Assembly: GCA_029817715.1 (NCBI GenBank)
Contig: JARUPY010000474.1
Coordinates: forward strand, 9,858,001 to 9,922,000
Length of the DNA: 64,000 nucleotides
Origin: Melastoma dodecandrum
Lineage: Eukaryota > Streptophyta > Magnoliopsida > Myrtales > Melastomataceae
Reading direction: 5' to 3'
The translations under genes were made by a program, and so were the position numbers. Below are positions 1-10,159 of this stretch, piece by piece (within the stretch, counting starts at the first letter, position 1; every line of letters begins with the position of its first letter). A model generated the notes under the pieces. That model worked only from the letters and a program-made list of their open reading frames with translations. It had not been told where the DNA came from and ran no database searches.

Positions 1-111
1 CTCTAGACTGTCAACAACCGAAAAGGCCTTACATTAACAGCAAGACATATACAAAACCATTCAAGCTCCCAGATTAACAAAATATAGGAAGCCAACTACT
101 TCATCTACAAC

Positions 112-1177
112 TCATGGCTCTCCAAGTTGAGTTGTGTTGTTGTCTCCAACTCCATCTCCTTGACTTGAGGTTGTAGTAGTCATTGTCCTCTTTTTGCAGG
201 TCCTCTTGTTGTGCCTTGCATTTCCACACAACATGCATTTGACTCTCCAATATCGTCCAGACCCTATTTCACAAGTGTATAATGTTAGAATGCTGGTTTC
301 GAAGAATGTGCATAATGTATAAGGCATAAAATATTTCTTACCATACTGAGGATAGCCGCCATATGTTTCCTCTAAGGATTGCTGCGTAGGGGCTGGCTGC
401 CAAGAGGCTGTCTACGAAGGGGCTGGCTGCGAAGATGATGGTTGCCCTCGACCACTTCTCTTGTTATGCCCCTAATTTCCACAAGGTGAGCACTCCATGC
501 CAAGTCCTTTCTTGCTCAACTTACCTGAGGCTATTTTTGGGTCCTCCTCCTTACTTTTCTTCCTATTTTGTGACGCGATACCAATCGCGGAAAAGGGAAA
601 AGACAACGATGGAGAAGAAAAGGGATGCAAGGGAAAGACGTAATCAAAATCGGGGTAAACAAACGAACGGGAAAAGACTCGAACCACTGCTGGATAGAGC
701 CGAAGCACCACCAGAACTGAACGAGGGAAATAGACTTCCACCCCAATATCACTTCCTGACTTTGAATGGTCTGATTCATCATAACTAAAATCAATATTAC
801 TATTGAGCATCTCATAATCAGATACAATTCCACAGTCCCTTCACAATATACAGTCACAGTAGAGCCCTTCGGATAACCAGCTATCATCTCTATCACATCC
901 TTATCATTAACAATTTCCTTCACCTTCAAATATGTCTGATAGAGCCCGTACCACATCCTCTTAACTTTAAATCCGTACGCTTTAGTAAAAGCTACTAAGG
1001 AAAATACCCCAACAGATTGCAATATACATTAGGAAAATCTAATACCCTACCATCATTGTGCACAAATCTATTGTCTAGGGATACAACACCACCAATGTGA
1101 ATCAATAATGAAATTCTCTTCGTCCTAACCAGGAGAAAATAGGATCCGTAACTACTTTGACTTAACCCAATCATCAA
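112..1177 (-). pseudogene. MuDR/MULE transposase remnant (PB1-like end and zinc knuckle only)
   Basis: Two parts of a plant Mutator-like transposase remain on the minus strand. The N-terminal part (about 1140 down to 836, two frames joined by a frameshift near 1005) reads like the PB1-like domain that opens many plant MULE proteins, with LLIHIGG, YGFKVKRMWYGL and VNDKDVIEMI. The C-terminal part (237-190) is a CX2CX4HX4C knuckle, CMLCGNARHNKRTC, typical of the MULE C-terminus. The DDE catalytic core and SWIM finger that should lie between are absent: the 330-830 interval holds only degraded sequence with a repeated gggctggctgc. Family assignment is from motif memory. No terminal inverted repeats were found, so the ends are unknown and the left end may lie outside the window. 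Confidence 0.6.
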
Positions 1178-2062
1178 ACCAACCAGCTAAACTAAATATA
1201 AAATAAAATCATACCAGTTATAAAAAAAAATCATACCTACCTGCATTCACCTAGAAATACACCTTCAAATTGCCCCTCATTTCACACTTCCACCCTGGAA
1301 ATCGCACCTCCGCCCTTAAAATCGTACCTTTGCCTTGGAAAGACTTCCTCCACACTTGAAATCGAAGAGTTCCTGTCCCTTACATCGAGGGTTTATATTT
1401 TTTCATCCTCAGCTCTTGAAATCGAGGTTTATTTATCTTTTTTCAAACCATAAATTTATTAAATTGATTTAACAAAAAAATTGACCCACTTAATATTCCA
1501 CCTGGACAAAGTATTTTTATTTAATTATGCCACGTGAAAAACTTACCAGTTTCGTAATGCTAAATTAGTGAATTGCTTAACGACGTTTAAATTATGATAC
1601 AAAAGATTTACAATATCAATTTAGGGCCATAAACATAACTTTTTTAAATGTTAGGCCACAAAAGAAAACAGACTAATAATTTATGCCATAAATTGATATT
1701 TTACCAAGAATGCAACTCATTTGAATGGAAGTTTGGTGAGACATTGGGATGGACAGAAATCGACATATACCAACAAATGGGATAAAGGAAAACATTCTTC
1801 TTTCTTACGAAAAATCCCACCATCATCGAGGTGGCCTCACCCTCTCCCGCTGCCCCACTATGCTTTTTTAAAGCTTCCAGCAAATTTTAGGCTTAATGTG
1901 GTGGGGACATTAATCGCAGGACAATCCCATTCATTGTCCTCCACAACAAGATCATATGATCAACATCGCCTACAACTACATGTGTTTTTGTAGTTGGACC
2001 CTAAAACAAACCCGCCCAGAGTCTTAAAAGCTTTGAAATGCATATGGCAAGGAGATAGGAGG
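1178..2062. other. Unassigned intergenic DNA
   Basis: AT-rich, with short spurious frames only. It may include the 5' flank of the MULE remnant. No terminal repeat, RNA gene or conserved frame was recognised. Confidence 0.5.
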
Positions 2063-2802
2063 TGTTTGCTCTGGAAGAGACCACGGACAAGCCAGATCCA
2101 AACACGTCAGAAATTTCTAGCACTATCTCTAGCACAAGGAGATAGGAGGTGTTCGTTGAATGTGTGGTCGCCGTATGAAATAAAAGAAAGAAAGGAAGAC
2201 GGCGGATGGACAGCCTTAAGCGGAAGCACTTACGGATGCCATCGACGATGCCTTCGAAAGTGAGCAGGAATGCAGAAGCACAAAGAGAGCTTGAATGCTG
2301 GAATGCTTGAAAAGATAAATTGGCAATATGTCCGTCTGTAGAGAGGTGTTTTGTACAATGCCTAAGAACAAGTATTTATACTAAGCTAGACCTACGTATA
2401 TATGATAAAGCGATATTGCACATATATTACGGTTCCTTTGCTGTCAGTCTCCATGGAATATTTCCTTTCCATATGAGTCATCTTGGCAACAATCTCCTTT
2501 CGAATCTTAAAATCTTCTAGAGTCTTCCATAACAACTAAGTTGATCGATCGTGTCGCCCATTGGCCTTCGCCGAAGAGTTTCCTCGTTCGCTTCAACCTA
2601 CAGTCGCTTGTCGCTTGCGCTGCTCCTTGTCGCCCGTCGCCTGGTACTCTGTTGCTTGGTGGCTGCTTCGCCCAGTAAGCTTTCGCTTGGTGTGTTTTCG
2701 TTGCCACCTCCTTACTGGATTCTCATCCTCGGGCCTGTATTCTGGACCGTTGATCCATAGATAAGACCGAGATCTGTGGCCCAGAATTTCTGTTGTTAAA
2801 CA
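2063..2802 (-). repeat. 3' LTR of A1
   Basis: About 740 bp, alignable by eye with 12275-12995 and 59215-59952. It carries the TATA motif at 2371-2382. It differs from the 5' LTR by an oddity: the 19 bases at 2048-2066, spanning the host flank and the LTR tip, recur exactly at 2135-2153 inside this LTR, where the 5' LTR has unrelated sequence. Confidence 0.85.
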
Positions 2803-3024
2803 TATTAGCCTCCCTCAAGGCAGACTGAATGATCTGCATCGCCTTGAAAAAGACCAAGTTATCATTCCCCTGTAACTTAGTAACGTGCGCAGGCGAGTAA
2901 TAAATCCTTGACCGTCGATACCCCTTTAGTGTATTGATTGAGATTTCCTAGGGTAACTGTTGAAATCCTCGAAATCTCTGCCATGATATCTCCTGTTAGG
3001 ATCCTTTTGCCCTTCATGATTTCA

Positions 3025-3034
3025 CTATAAAAGG
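3025..3034 (+). promoter_or_regulatory. Possible distal TATA box
   Basis: The motif ctataaaagg on the plus strand matches a strong plant TATA consensus. It is followed about 90 bp later by a short 26-codon frame (ATG at 3123). It could mark an upstream transcript start for the antisense gene, or be chance in AT-containing DNA. Confidence 0.25.
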
Positions 3035-3945
3035 CAGTACTCAGTTCGTTTTCCGAATAGCAACTCTGCTTCTGAAAGCAACCAAGCCATAAATCTCTTT
3101 CTTTCCTCTCAAACACTTGCCCATGGACTATGTCTATCACCTTAGGTTGCTTGAGAGCATATGTCCATCACCTTACGATGATGGTCTCCTTCCCTCTCGG
3201 TGATTCCATCCAAAATGACCACTTTCCTCTTTCTGGAAGGGGAGAGTGCCTGGACAAGTCCTCGGCGCGGCGTCTCAGGTGGCGTTCGTTTAAGCCAGCC
3301 TTTCCCGCTCCCCGAAGACATCGGGCCTTTAGGGTCGGTGAGGAACCACGAAGGAGTTCTCCATCCTCGGTTCGTCAGCCTCAAGGCTTTTTTGGGGATC
3401 CGGCCCAACAGTGGGTTTTCAACTCCACGGCATCGCGTGTACTCCTCATGCTGTTGCATGCGTATCTCCACGGAGTGATGGAGTTTCCACTTTGAACCAA
3501 GGATCTTCTTTATCCGAGGGAAGAGTCGGGTGTGACGCATGATCGTCTTCTAGGGATTAACCCTTGACTCTCCTGGGAAGCTTGTAGGGTTTTCTCCTTC
3601 ATAGGGAGGAACCTTGTGTCTGCCTGATTCCTGTGGATAAACCCTTGAAGTTGTACGACTCTTAATAGAGCATTTCCTGATGAACGGAGTCCGTTGAATT
3701 GCTTACGTTCCATTCATTGTACATTTATCATCAATCAAACCCATGTAATGAAACAGACTTGAATGAGAATAAATGTGTATTTCGGACCTCTTCGCCTACC
3801 CACTTTATGACATCTGAGTCGTCATCGGTTTTCAAGCGAAGCGTCGTTTTGGATGTTGCCCCTTCATAAGTGAGGCGACGTATCTATTGGGCCCAGTATG
3901 TCAAGCGACGTTTCACTTGAACCCAGCCCTTTGTCGGTTTCGTGG

Positions 3946-3953
3946 GTATAAAG
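3946..3953 (+). promoter_or_regulatory. TATA box of the antisense PMD gene
   Basis: The motif gtataaag lies about 100 bp upstream of the ATG at 4049, the usual plant spacing for TATA, start site and 5' leader. The leader between them is pyrimidine-rich with two copies of ctcaaaaaccc. It suggests the PMD gene had its own promoter, facing away from the 3' LTR. Promoter activity itself is inferred. Confidence 0.5.
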
Positions 3954-4048
3954 TCTTTGAGGGATCATGGATTCCCGCTCACGCACTCAAAAACCCTTCT
4001 TCTTCTTGTCTCTTCAGATTCTCAAAAACCCTTGTTCTTCCGACTCCC

Positions 4049-6867
4049 ATGGCTTCTGATAGTTCATCCTCGTCATCTTTGAAACTCCCGCTCCGTCTAG
4101 TCGGCGATGCTGCTAACTTCCAGCATGCCTTCACCAAGTCCAAACAATCTCATGTTCTTCCTTGTGTTGAAGCGCAATCGAAGTTTGGTATTTCTAACCC
4201 GGGCCAACAAACCCTTGGTCCGTACGTCACCAACTCCTATGATTCTTTTCTTTACACTAGCCGAAGGCTTGTGGTGTTCTCCCTTCGCCGATTTAACCCA
4301 TCAGGATGGGGACCGTCTGCTCGAGCAAGCCTCCGTTGTTTTCCTTCTCCCCGGAGTAAGGTTAGTCCCAATTGGTTGTCTGGATGGATGGCGAAGAAAG
4401 GCGCTGTGTGGGAAGTGATGAGGATCAAGACACTGATCCAAGTCTGTCACCGTCCGGTCAAGCCCAGCCTTTTTGTGTGTACTGGGTTCCTTTCGTTTTG
4501 GAACCCCATCGTCAATTGCTTTTATCTCCCGAAGGGACCTATGTCGGTCACCTTGGTGGACATCAGTTTCTTGACTGGCTGTAGTATCTCTAGGACTCCC
4601 CTTCGTTTTGACCACGCGAGCGACGACTTGAAGTTCAACCCTTCGGAGCGGGTTAGCAAAGTCGTCGAGAGTCATCTCCAGGATGACAGTGGGGACTCCT
4701 GGAGTAGTTGTCCAAGTTTATCTTTTGCAACCGGGGTAAGCGCCCTGGTCAGTTTATGATTAGGGTAGCCACCAGCCTTGTGAAGTTGTCAACGCAGACG
4801 AGCCCGGACCCGTGGCTTTTGCCCCCTTCTTGTTGTGCCTGATATATCGTGGGCTTTTTCAGGCGACCCTTAATCCAACCAGTTTTCCAAGCTGTCCGGC
4901 AGATGGCCCTCGGTGGATTGTCTATTTGTGGATCGTCTTATACTTCCCTGGGTTCACTTGCTACCTTAGTCCCATGCTTACCCGCGACGAGGTCATCGCA
5001 GCGAGGTCACCCTAGTACCGGGGTTCCTAGCAAACGGATGCAGTGGTGCGGGGGCAGTAGTCTCGTGGCGCCCTTTCTCCGAGGAGTGGGAACATTGGCG
5101 CCTAGGGGCTATTGAGCTTTTTCTTCCGGCTTTCTACGCCAGGGAGTTAGTGGCTGTGGACACCGAGGATTTAATCTTCGAGATGTACAACCTTCACTTC
5201 TATGCTCGTCAGTTGGGTTTTACCCAGTGTTTGGGCGTTCCGTTCTTCCAATCTAAGAACCAGCCCTTGGATGAACGCGTCTTGTTCCCTCTGGAGTCCG
5301 GAATGGCCGAACAAAGTCAGGAACCGTATCTCTCCTCCGTTGAGGTTCGACCTACACCTTCAGGTGGTCGGTCCGCGGACTTTTTCATCGCCTGGTTCAA
5401 AATTTAGGAGCGATTGGAGAAAACCTTTCATTTGAAATGGTTAATCGAGGAAGAGAAGGCGCCGCCTCCTCTAGCGCTTCCTAGTTTCGGTGAAGCATCT
5501 TCCAAGAAACGGTCGTCTGGTGACAACGCGCTCCCTTTAGGTATGCTAGACCAGTTTGAACTCTACTGGTTCAGTGTCTAGGCGATAAACTGATCTTTTG
5601 TTTGTGATAGGTACTAAGAAGGCTAGGTCCTCCCGTGTGGATTCGTCATCACGCGGGGTCCGGCCTAAAAGGAAGACTCCTCCTGGGTATGTTCCTCCAG
5701 TGTTACCGAGTGCTCCTTCTAATCGCCCCATTGAGCGAGTGTCGTCCGAGGGTGTACAGGTATCACTTGTATCACACTTTTCATTGTCGATAGGGACTTT
5801 AGAACTGATGCATTATCCATTTTAATAAGGTGTCGCTGCTTCTGATCCCATCGATATTGATGACGTCTCTGACGACATCCCTATCTCTTCATGGCTCAGT
5901 GGTGGAGGTCACTTGGCGAAGCCAGAAGCGGGGCAGCCCCCCAGTGAGGTTGATCATGGGTTTTTGCCTCCTTTGAGTTTCGAGACCGGTGCCTCCTCAA
6001 GAAATGTTGACGTCGCTCAGGAGCTTCCAGGCGAGGCGAAGGCGTCCCTCAGGGTCAGCCAATAGAGACCCCCTCGGGGCGAACAGTGGAACCGCCCTCA
6101 GGCGAAGTGAGAGCAGTACACAGGGATGAGGCGACAGGAGCCCCCTAGGCAAAACGGTGGAAACCCCCCAAGGCCCACAAGTACGTGCTCCCTTAGGGAC
6201 TATTCCGCGACTCGCGTCACTTATCTCTTTCCCTGGACTGCTATCTGAGTTAAGCGCCTTTACGGCAGCCTTTGCATTCTCTGCTTGCTTCGGACAATTT
6301 CCTCCTCGAACACGGGGTTGCTTCTGAGGAGGACTTCAACCAGCTGTTACCTGTGGTGGCTGAGATCAGCCAAGCAAGTACCAGTCGCCCGGATTTGGTC
6401 AAGCCGGTTTCCCTCTTCCGGCGGTCCTTCTGGCACTCGTGGGACGAGCGACGTGAGGCTGTCGCTCTTAAAGCGAAACAAGAGGAGAGGGAGCACGTTC
6501 TATCGGAGCTCTGCCTTCCTCTGCCCAGATAGCGGAGCTCTCTGGCAAAGAAACTACCCTGTTGAAGTGGAGGGAGGAGTTACAGGTCGCTATCCAGCGT
6601 CTTCAAGTGGAGCTGAACGCCATTTCTGCGAACCTCGCTGTAGTTGGTCCGAATCTGGTTGCCGCCCGCACGACCGAGACAGCTGAGCGTGCAGCCCTTG
6701 ATCATACGAGAGAGGCGTACGAGAACGATTAGGACAAGGTCCTTGATTTTGAAGCGAATGAAACCATGGTGTCCGTTATAAAGGACCGGATGAAACGCTT
6801 ACTGTGTTCTTTGCCTCCCCTTTTGTTATGTTTGTATCTGTCCCCAAATTGTGGAGAAACGTTTTGA
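4049..6867 (+). pseudogene. Antisense plant mobile domain (PMD) gene inside A1
   Basis: This gene runs opposite to A1 gag-pol. It starts MASDSSSSSSLKLPLRL. The PMD-like core falls in the first exon at about 4490-4720 (NCFYLPKGPMSVTLVDISF, then LTGC) and continues at 4815-5015 (APFLLCLIYRGLF, PRWIVYLWIVLYFPG) and 5150-5405 (YARQLGFTQ). A likely donor is at about 4735 (gtaag), with an acceptor before 4801. The C-terminal part is basic/Pro-rich (5598-5760), then acidic, then a heptad-like coiled coil (about 6270-6790, LKWREELQVAIQRLQVELN). In-frame stops at 5013, 6063 and 6728 show decay. PMD proteins (Arabidopsis MAIN and MAIL1 are cellular members) are transposon-related and act in silencing. 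The job of this element-borne copy is unknown. It ends within about 20 bp of the facing integrase. Confidence 0.7.
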
Positions 6868-6879
6868 GATGATATTTTT

Positions 6880-8049
6880 GTGCATTTCCCACATCGTAGG
6901 TTTGTACCTCTTTAAGTACTTGGCGTTGATTTTGAGGTTATGCAAGGCTCCATCGAGCCCCCCTAGGCGAGACGAATTCCCAAGATGGGATTCAATCACC
7001 CGAAAAGGCCCTTCCCAATTTGGTGTCCATTTCCCTTGGAAGTAGTCTCAGACTCCCTCAGGCAACCTGAGTTTCCAGACTAGATCCCATTTGTTAAATG
7101 ACCGGGGAACCACCTTTTTGTTATAGTAGCGGGCAATTTTCCTCTTGTGTGCTTTCATTTGGTTTAGCACGTTGATCCTGGTAGCTTCTAGACCATCTTA
7201 CTCAAGGTGCATATCTTCTTCTTATCCCTCGTATTCACCAAGGTGCCTTAGAAATCTAAGCGACCGATAACGTACTTCTATCGGAAGCATAGCATTTTGC
7301 CTGTAAACCAGGTTGTACGGGGCGATGCATATGCTTTCTCTTTTAATAACCCGTAGGGCCCATAACGTCTCCTCGAGGAGATATGCCATGTGCGCGGATT
7401 ATTGCCAACCATCCTCTGTATTACTCGCTTAATGAGCTTATTAGAGGCCTCTGCTTGCCCGTTTGACTGAGCATAGTATGGAGTTGAGTTGAGCACCTTA
7501 AACCCAAAATCTTCGGCGAATTCCTCCATGTGTTCGCCATTGAACACCTTAGCATTGTTCACCATGATACTTTGGGGTACTCCGTATCGGAAAATAATGA
7601 AGTTCTTAATGAACTGAATTACATCTTTCTGATTAATTGACTTATACGTTGTCGCCTCTACCCACTTGGTGAAGTAGTCTGTGGCGACGAGTATGCAAGC
7701 GTCCCCTCTACTTGAGTGAGGGTGGATTTCTCCCATGATATCTAATGCCCACGTCCTGAAAGGCCATGGTTTTATTATGACATTCATGTCTGTTGCGGGA
7801 GTTCGCTTCACTGGCCTGTATCGCTGGCAAGCCTGGCAGGCCCTGGCCATTTCAATGCAATTTTTGACCATTGATAACCAGTAAAACCCGTGTCGCTTGA
7901 TCGCCCAACTCATCTTGATACCAGCCTGGTGCGCTCCGCATAGCCCTTCATGTGTTTCCATCATGATTGGGATGACTTCGTCCAAATCAACGCATTTCAG
8001 CAGGACGTCTTCATTAGTTTTTCTATATAGGACACCGTCGAGGAGTACT
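6880..8049 (-). pseudogene. A1 integrase
   Basis: Ty3/gypsy integrase for inserting element cDNA. From right to left: a His-Cys zinc region (THEGLCGAHQAG, CQACQRY, about 7940-7820), then the catalytic core with ALDIMGEIHP (first Asp), and IMVNNAKVFNG, where the second catalytic Asp of the family is replaced by Asn. The Glu region is QAEASNK. The C-terminal tail is in other frames, closing near 6885 with NLKINAKYLKRYKP, typical of Tat integrases. Frameshifts after about 7370 and the Asp-to-Asn change argue it is dead. It converges tail-to-tail with the PMD gene. Confidence 0.85.
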
Positions 8050-8825
8050 TAATGCCTGGCGACTACTTGTATCTTCCTTTCTATTTTTGCACTGGTATCC
8101 TTGAGGAATTGTTGTATGGGCTCCCGCCAGTACTCTTTCTGTTTGAATAAGTCGGCGGTTTGAACTTCCTCAGTCCTTACCCCATCTTCACAGAACTCTG
8201 GCTTTTTGCTCACGAATAGAGTCGTGTCGTTTCTAAGTATTTCTGAATCGCTGATTAATCCTGAGGCCCATTGTGCCAGACAATTAGCCTCCTAGTTGTC
8301 ATCTCGTTTTACATGAGCAATTTCAGCTCCCTGTAGTTTGGCGAAAAGTTCTTTTGCTCTGCGTAAGTATCTATCAAGATGGGGTGCGTGACACTCACTT
8401 TGGTCAAGGAGTTATTGAATCACTAGTTGGGAATCGCCGCATAATTTTACGTTTTGCAGCTTCCAGTCTAGAGCAATTCGTAGGGCCAAGATTAAGCCCT
8501 AATACTCTGCTTCATTGTTGGTTACTTTTCCATTGATGCGGTAAGCCATTCTGGTTTATGCTTTCAAAGGTGTCTCGATAAAGATGCCCGCACCGGCTCC
8601 AAACTTGTTAGAGGATCCGTCAAACCAGATGGTCCATGGTTCGTTTGTTTGAATTTCCTCATGGGTGGCATCGAGATTGCCTTCCCCATAATTGGCGATG
8701 AACTCAGCTATGGCATGGCCTTTGACTAGGGTTTGCGGCTTATGATAAATGTTGTAGGCTAATAGCACTAGACTCTATTTACCTATTCTTCCGGTGAGCA
8801 AGGGATTGTCATAGAATACATTGGT
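8050..8825 (-). pseudogene. A1 RNase H end plus second (archaeal-type) RNase H
   Basis: The right part (about 8825-8700) is the last piece of the RT-linked RNase H (AYNIYHKPQTLVKGHAIAEF). The rest is an additional RNase H of the RVT_3 type: WTIWFDGSSN (first Asp) at about 8640, NNEAEY, then an in-frame stop where the family has a residue before GL, then CGDSQLVIQ at about 8430 (third acidic residue). Two tandem RNase H domains are a hallmark of Tat and Ogre elements. Several in-frame stops show it is inactive. Confidence 0.8.
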
Positions 8826-8850
8826 TATTTGGGTCTCCCATAGCATGCCT
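8826..8850 (-). other. RT deletion junction in A1
   Basis: Read on the minus strand, the post-protease peptide MTLK-stop-RHAMGD runs straight into NVFYDNPLLTGRIGK of RNase H. In A2 the equivalent points are separated by about 1.8 kb containing the whole RT. An internal deletion therefore removed RT and the first part of RNase H. Confidence 0.75.
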
Positions 8851-9910
8851 CTATTTTAATGTCATTTCTTTGACTTGTTTGACTGCTCCTACGCAGATAT
8901 AAGGTAAGACAGCACTATCAATTATTTCTCCCATGACAACCTCTATGCCATGTTTGCCCCATAATAAGATCTCCTGGTGAAGAGTAGAAGGTATGGCTCC
9001 AGGTTTGTGAAGCCAATCTCTTCCAAGTAAAACATTGAAAGAGGGTTTTATGTCAATGACAAAGAAAGCCGTTCTTTTTTCATGTGTGCCTACTCGGAGT
9101 TTAGCAAAAACCACGCCTACACAGGAGGAAGTGATCCCATTGAAACCACTGACTCTCATGTCAGTCTCCCCGAGTTCAGCTATGTCGTCCCCAAGGCTCT
9201 TATAAGCTTCAAGGGGGAGCAAGTTAATAATCGCTCCATTATCTACAAGGACACGACGTATTGCTACGTTGTTGATCGTCACTTGGATATGAAGGGGAAA
9301 CATGTGTTTCCGTGATGTTGCAGGCGGTTCTTCAAACCAACTACTCGGAAAGTTCCGAGGTATATTAATTGAGGTATTTAGATTGAAAGGTAGAGGTTGC
9401 CTACCTTTCGCCTGACCACTTTCCTTTTTAGTGAACTCTGCCGGAAACATGAGGACGTTGCATGTCATAACTTTCGCCTATGGCGGAGTCTAGGAATGGA
9501 TCGAGTTGTCATCGGTCAGCGAGTTAGACGCAAGGTCACTTTCGCTTGACTCTTTCGTCTTCTTAACTTCGAAGGTCGCTGTTTTGGTGTGCTTTTCCGC
9601 ATCACGCCGAGCTCTCCTCTCTCTTCGTTTCTTGGTATTCTCGGTGTGTATCTAGGGTTGTGCTCCCATGCCCACTTTCTGCCATGTCCCTATATTTGGG
9701 AGAACGCGAGTACACGAACGAAGCGTGAGTTTGATAAGGATTGCAGGCGATTATCAACTGAACAAACTCCCTCTGGTGTAGGTCATAACCCTTTTTAGGT
9801 TTCCTTTTAGGCGGAGCTTCCGGGAAACTAATGAATTTGATTTCAAATTGATTACCTGATGGAGGGTCGACCTTTTCCAGTTTGATCTTGCCTTTAGCTG
9901 ACAATCCCAC
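8851..9910 (-). pseudogene. A1 aspartic protease region
   Basis: Retroviral-type protease that would mature the polyprotein. The active-site triad reads VLVDNGAIINLLP (about 9240); DNG(A/S) in place of DTG is, from memory, the usual form in dicot Tat elements. The flap and C-terminal part follow with FFVIDIKPSFNVLLGRDWLH at about 9075-9010. The upstream part (9602-9910) is a linker, GKIKLEKVDPPSGNQ, shared almost word for word with A2. It is broken by frameshifts near 9480-9600. Confidence 0.8.
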
Positions 9911-10159
9911 TAAAAACAGAAAATACTAATTACAGCAGAGTTGGCACATTTGAGTGATGAGCACTTTGTGGGCCGCTATTGGTTTGCACCTGTCACAGAG
10001 CATGTCAGCTGTTAGAAACTGGGCTATAGATGTTCCCTTTTTCATTACATCCTCATCGCCTCGAGGGAAGTCTGTTTGCTCTGTATTCTCTTCCGCTTGC
10101 TAAGGTCCTAGGCGATCTACAGCACGTCGCCTGACAGGCTTTTTGGTGGGAGCTCCTTT

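Larger units (their letters stand above)
2803..4048. other. A1 spacer between 3' LTR and antisense PMD gene
   Basis: 1.25 kb with no recognisable protein domain on either strand. Open frames of about 90-130 codons overlap each other and look like chance. On the plus strand it acts as the upstream region of the PMD gene and holds two TATA-like motifs (3025-3034 and 3946-3953). At 2806-2815 it is purine-rich on the minus strand (GAGGGAGGCT), the expected polypurine tract beside the 3' LTR. Confidence 0.5.

Noticed and set aside
1994..2263. 89-codon plus-strand frame
   Set aside because: Spans the host/LTR border of A1; no domain.
3130..3540. Overlapping ~90-130-codon frames on both strands of the A1 spacer
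   Set aside because: No domain, and no continuity with the PMD gene could be shown.
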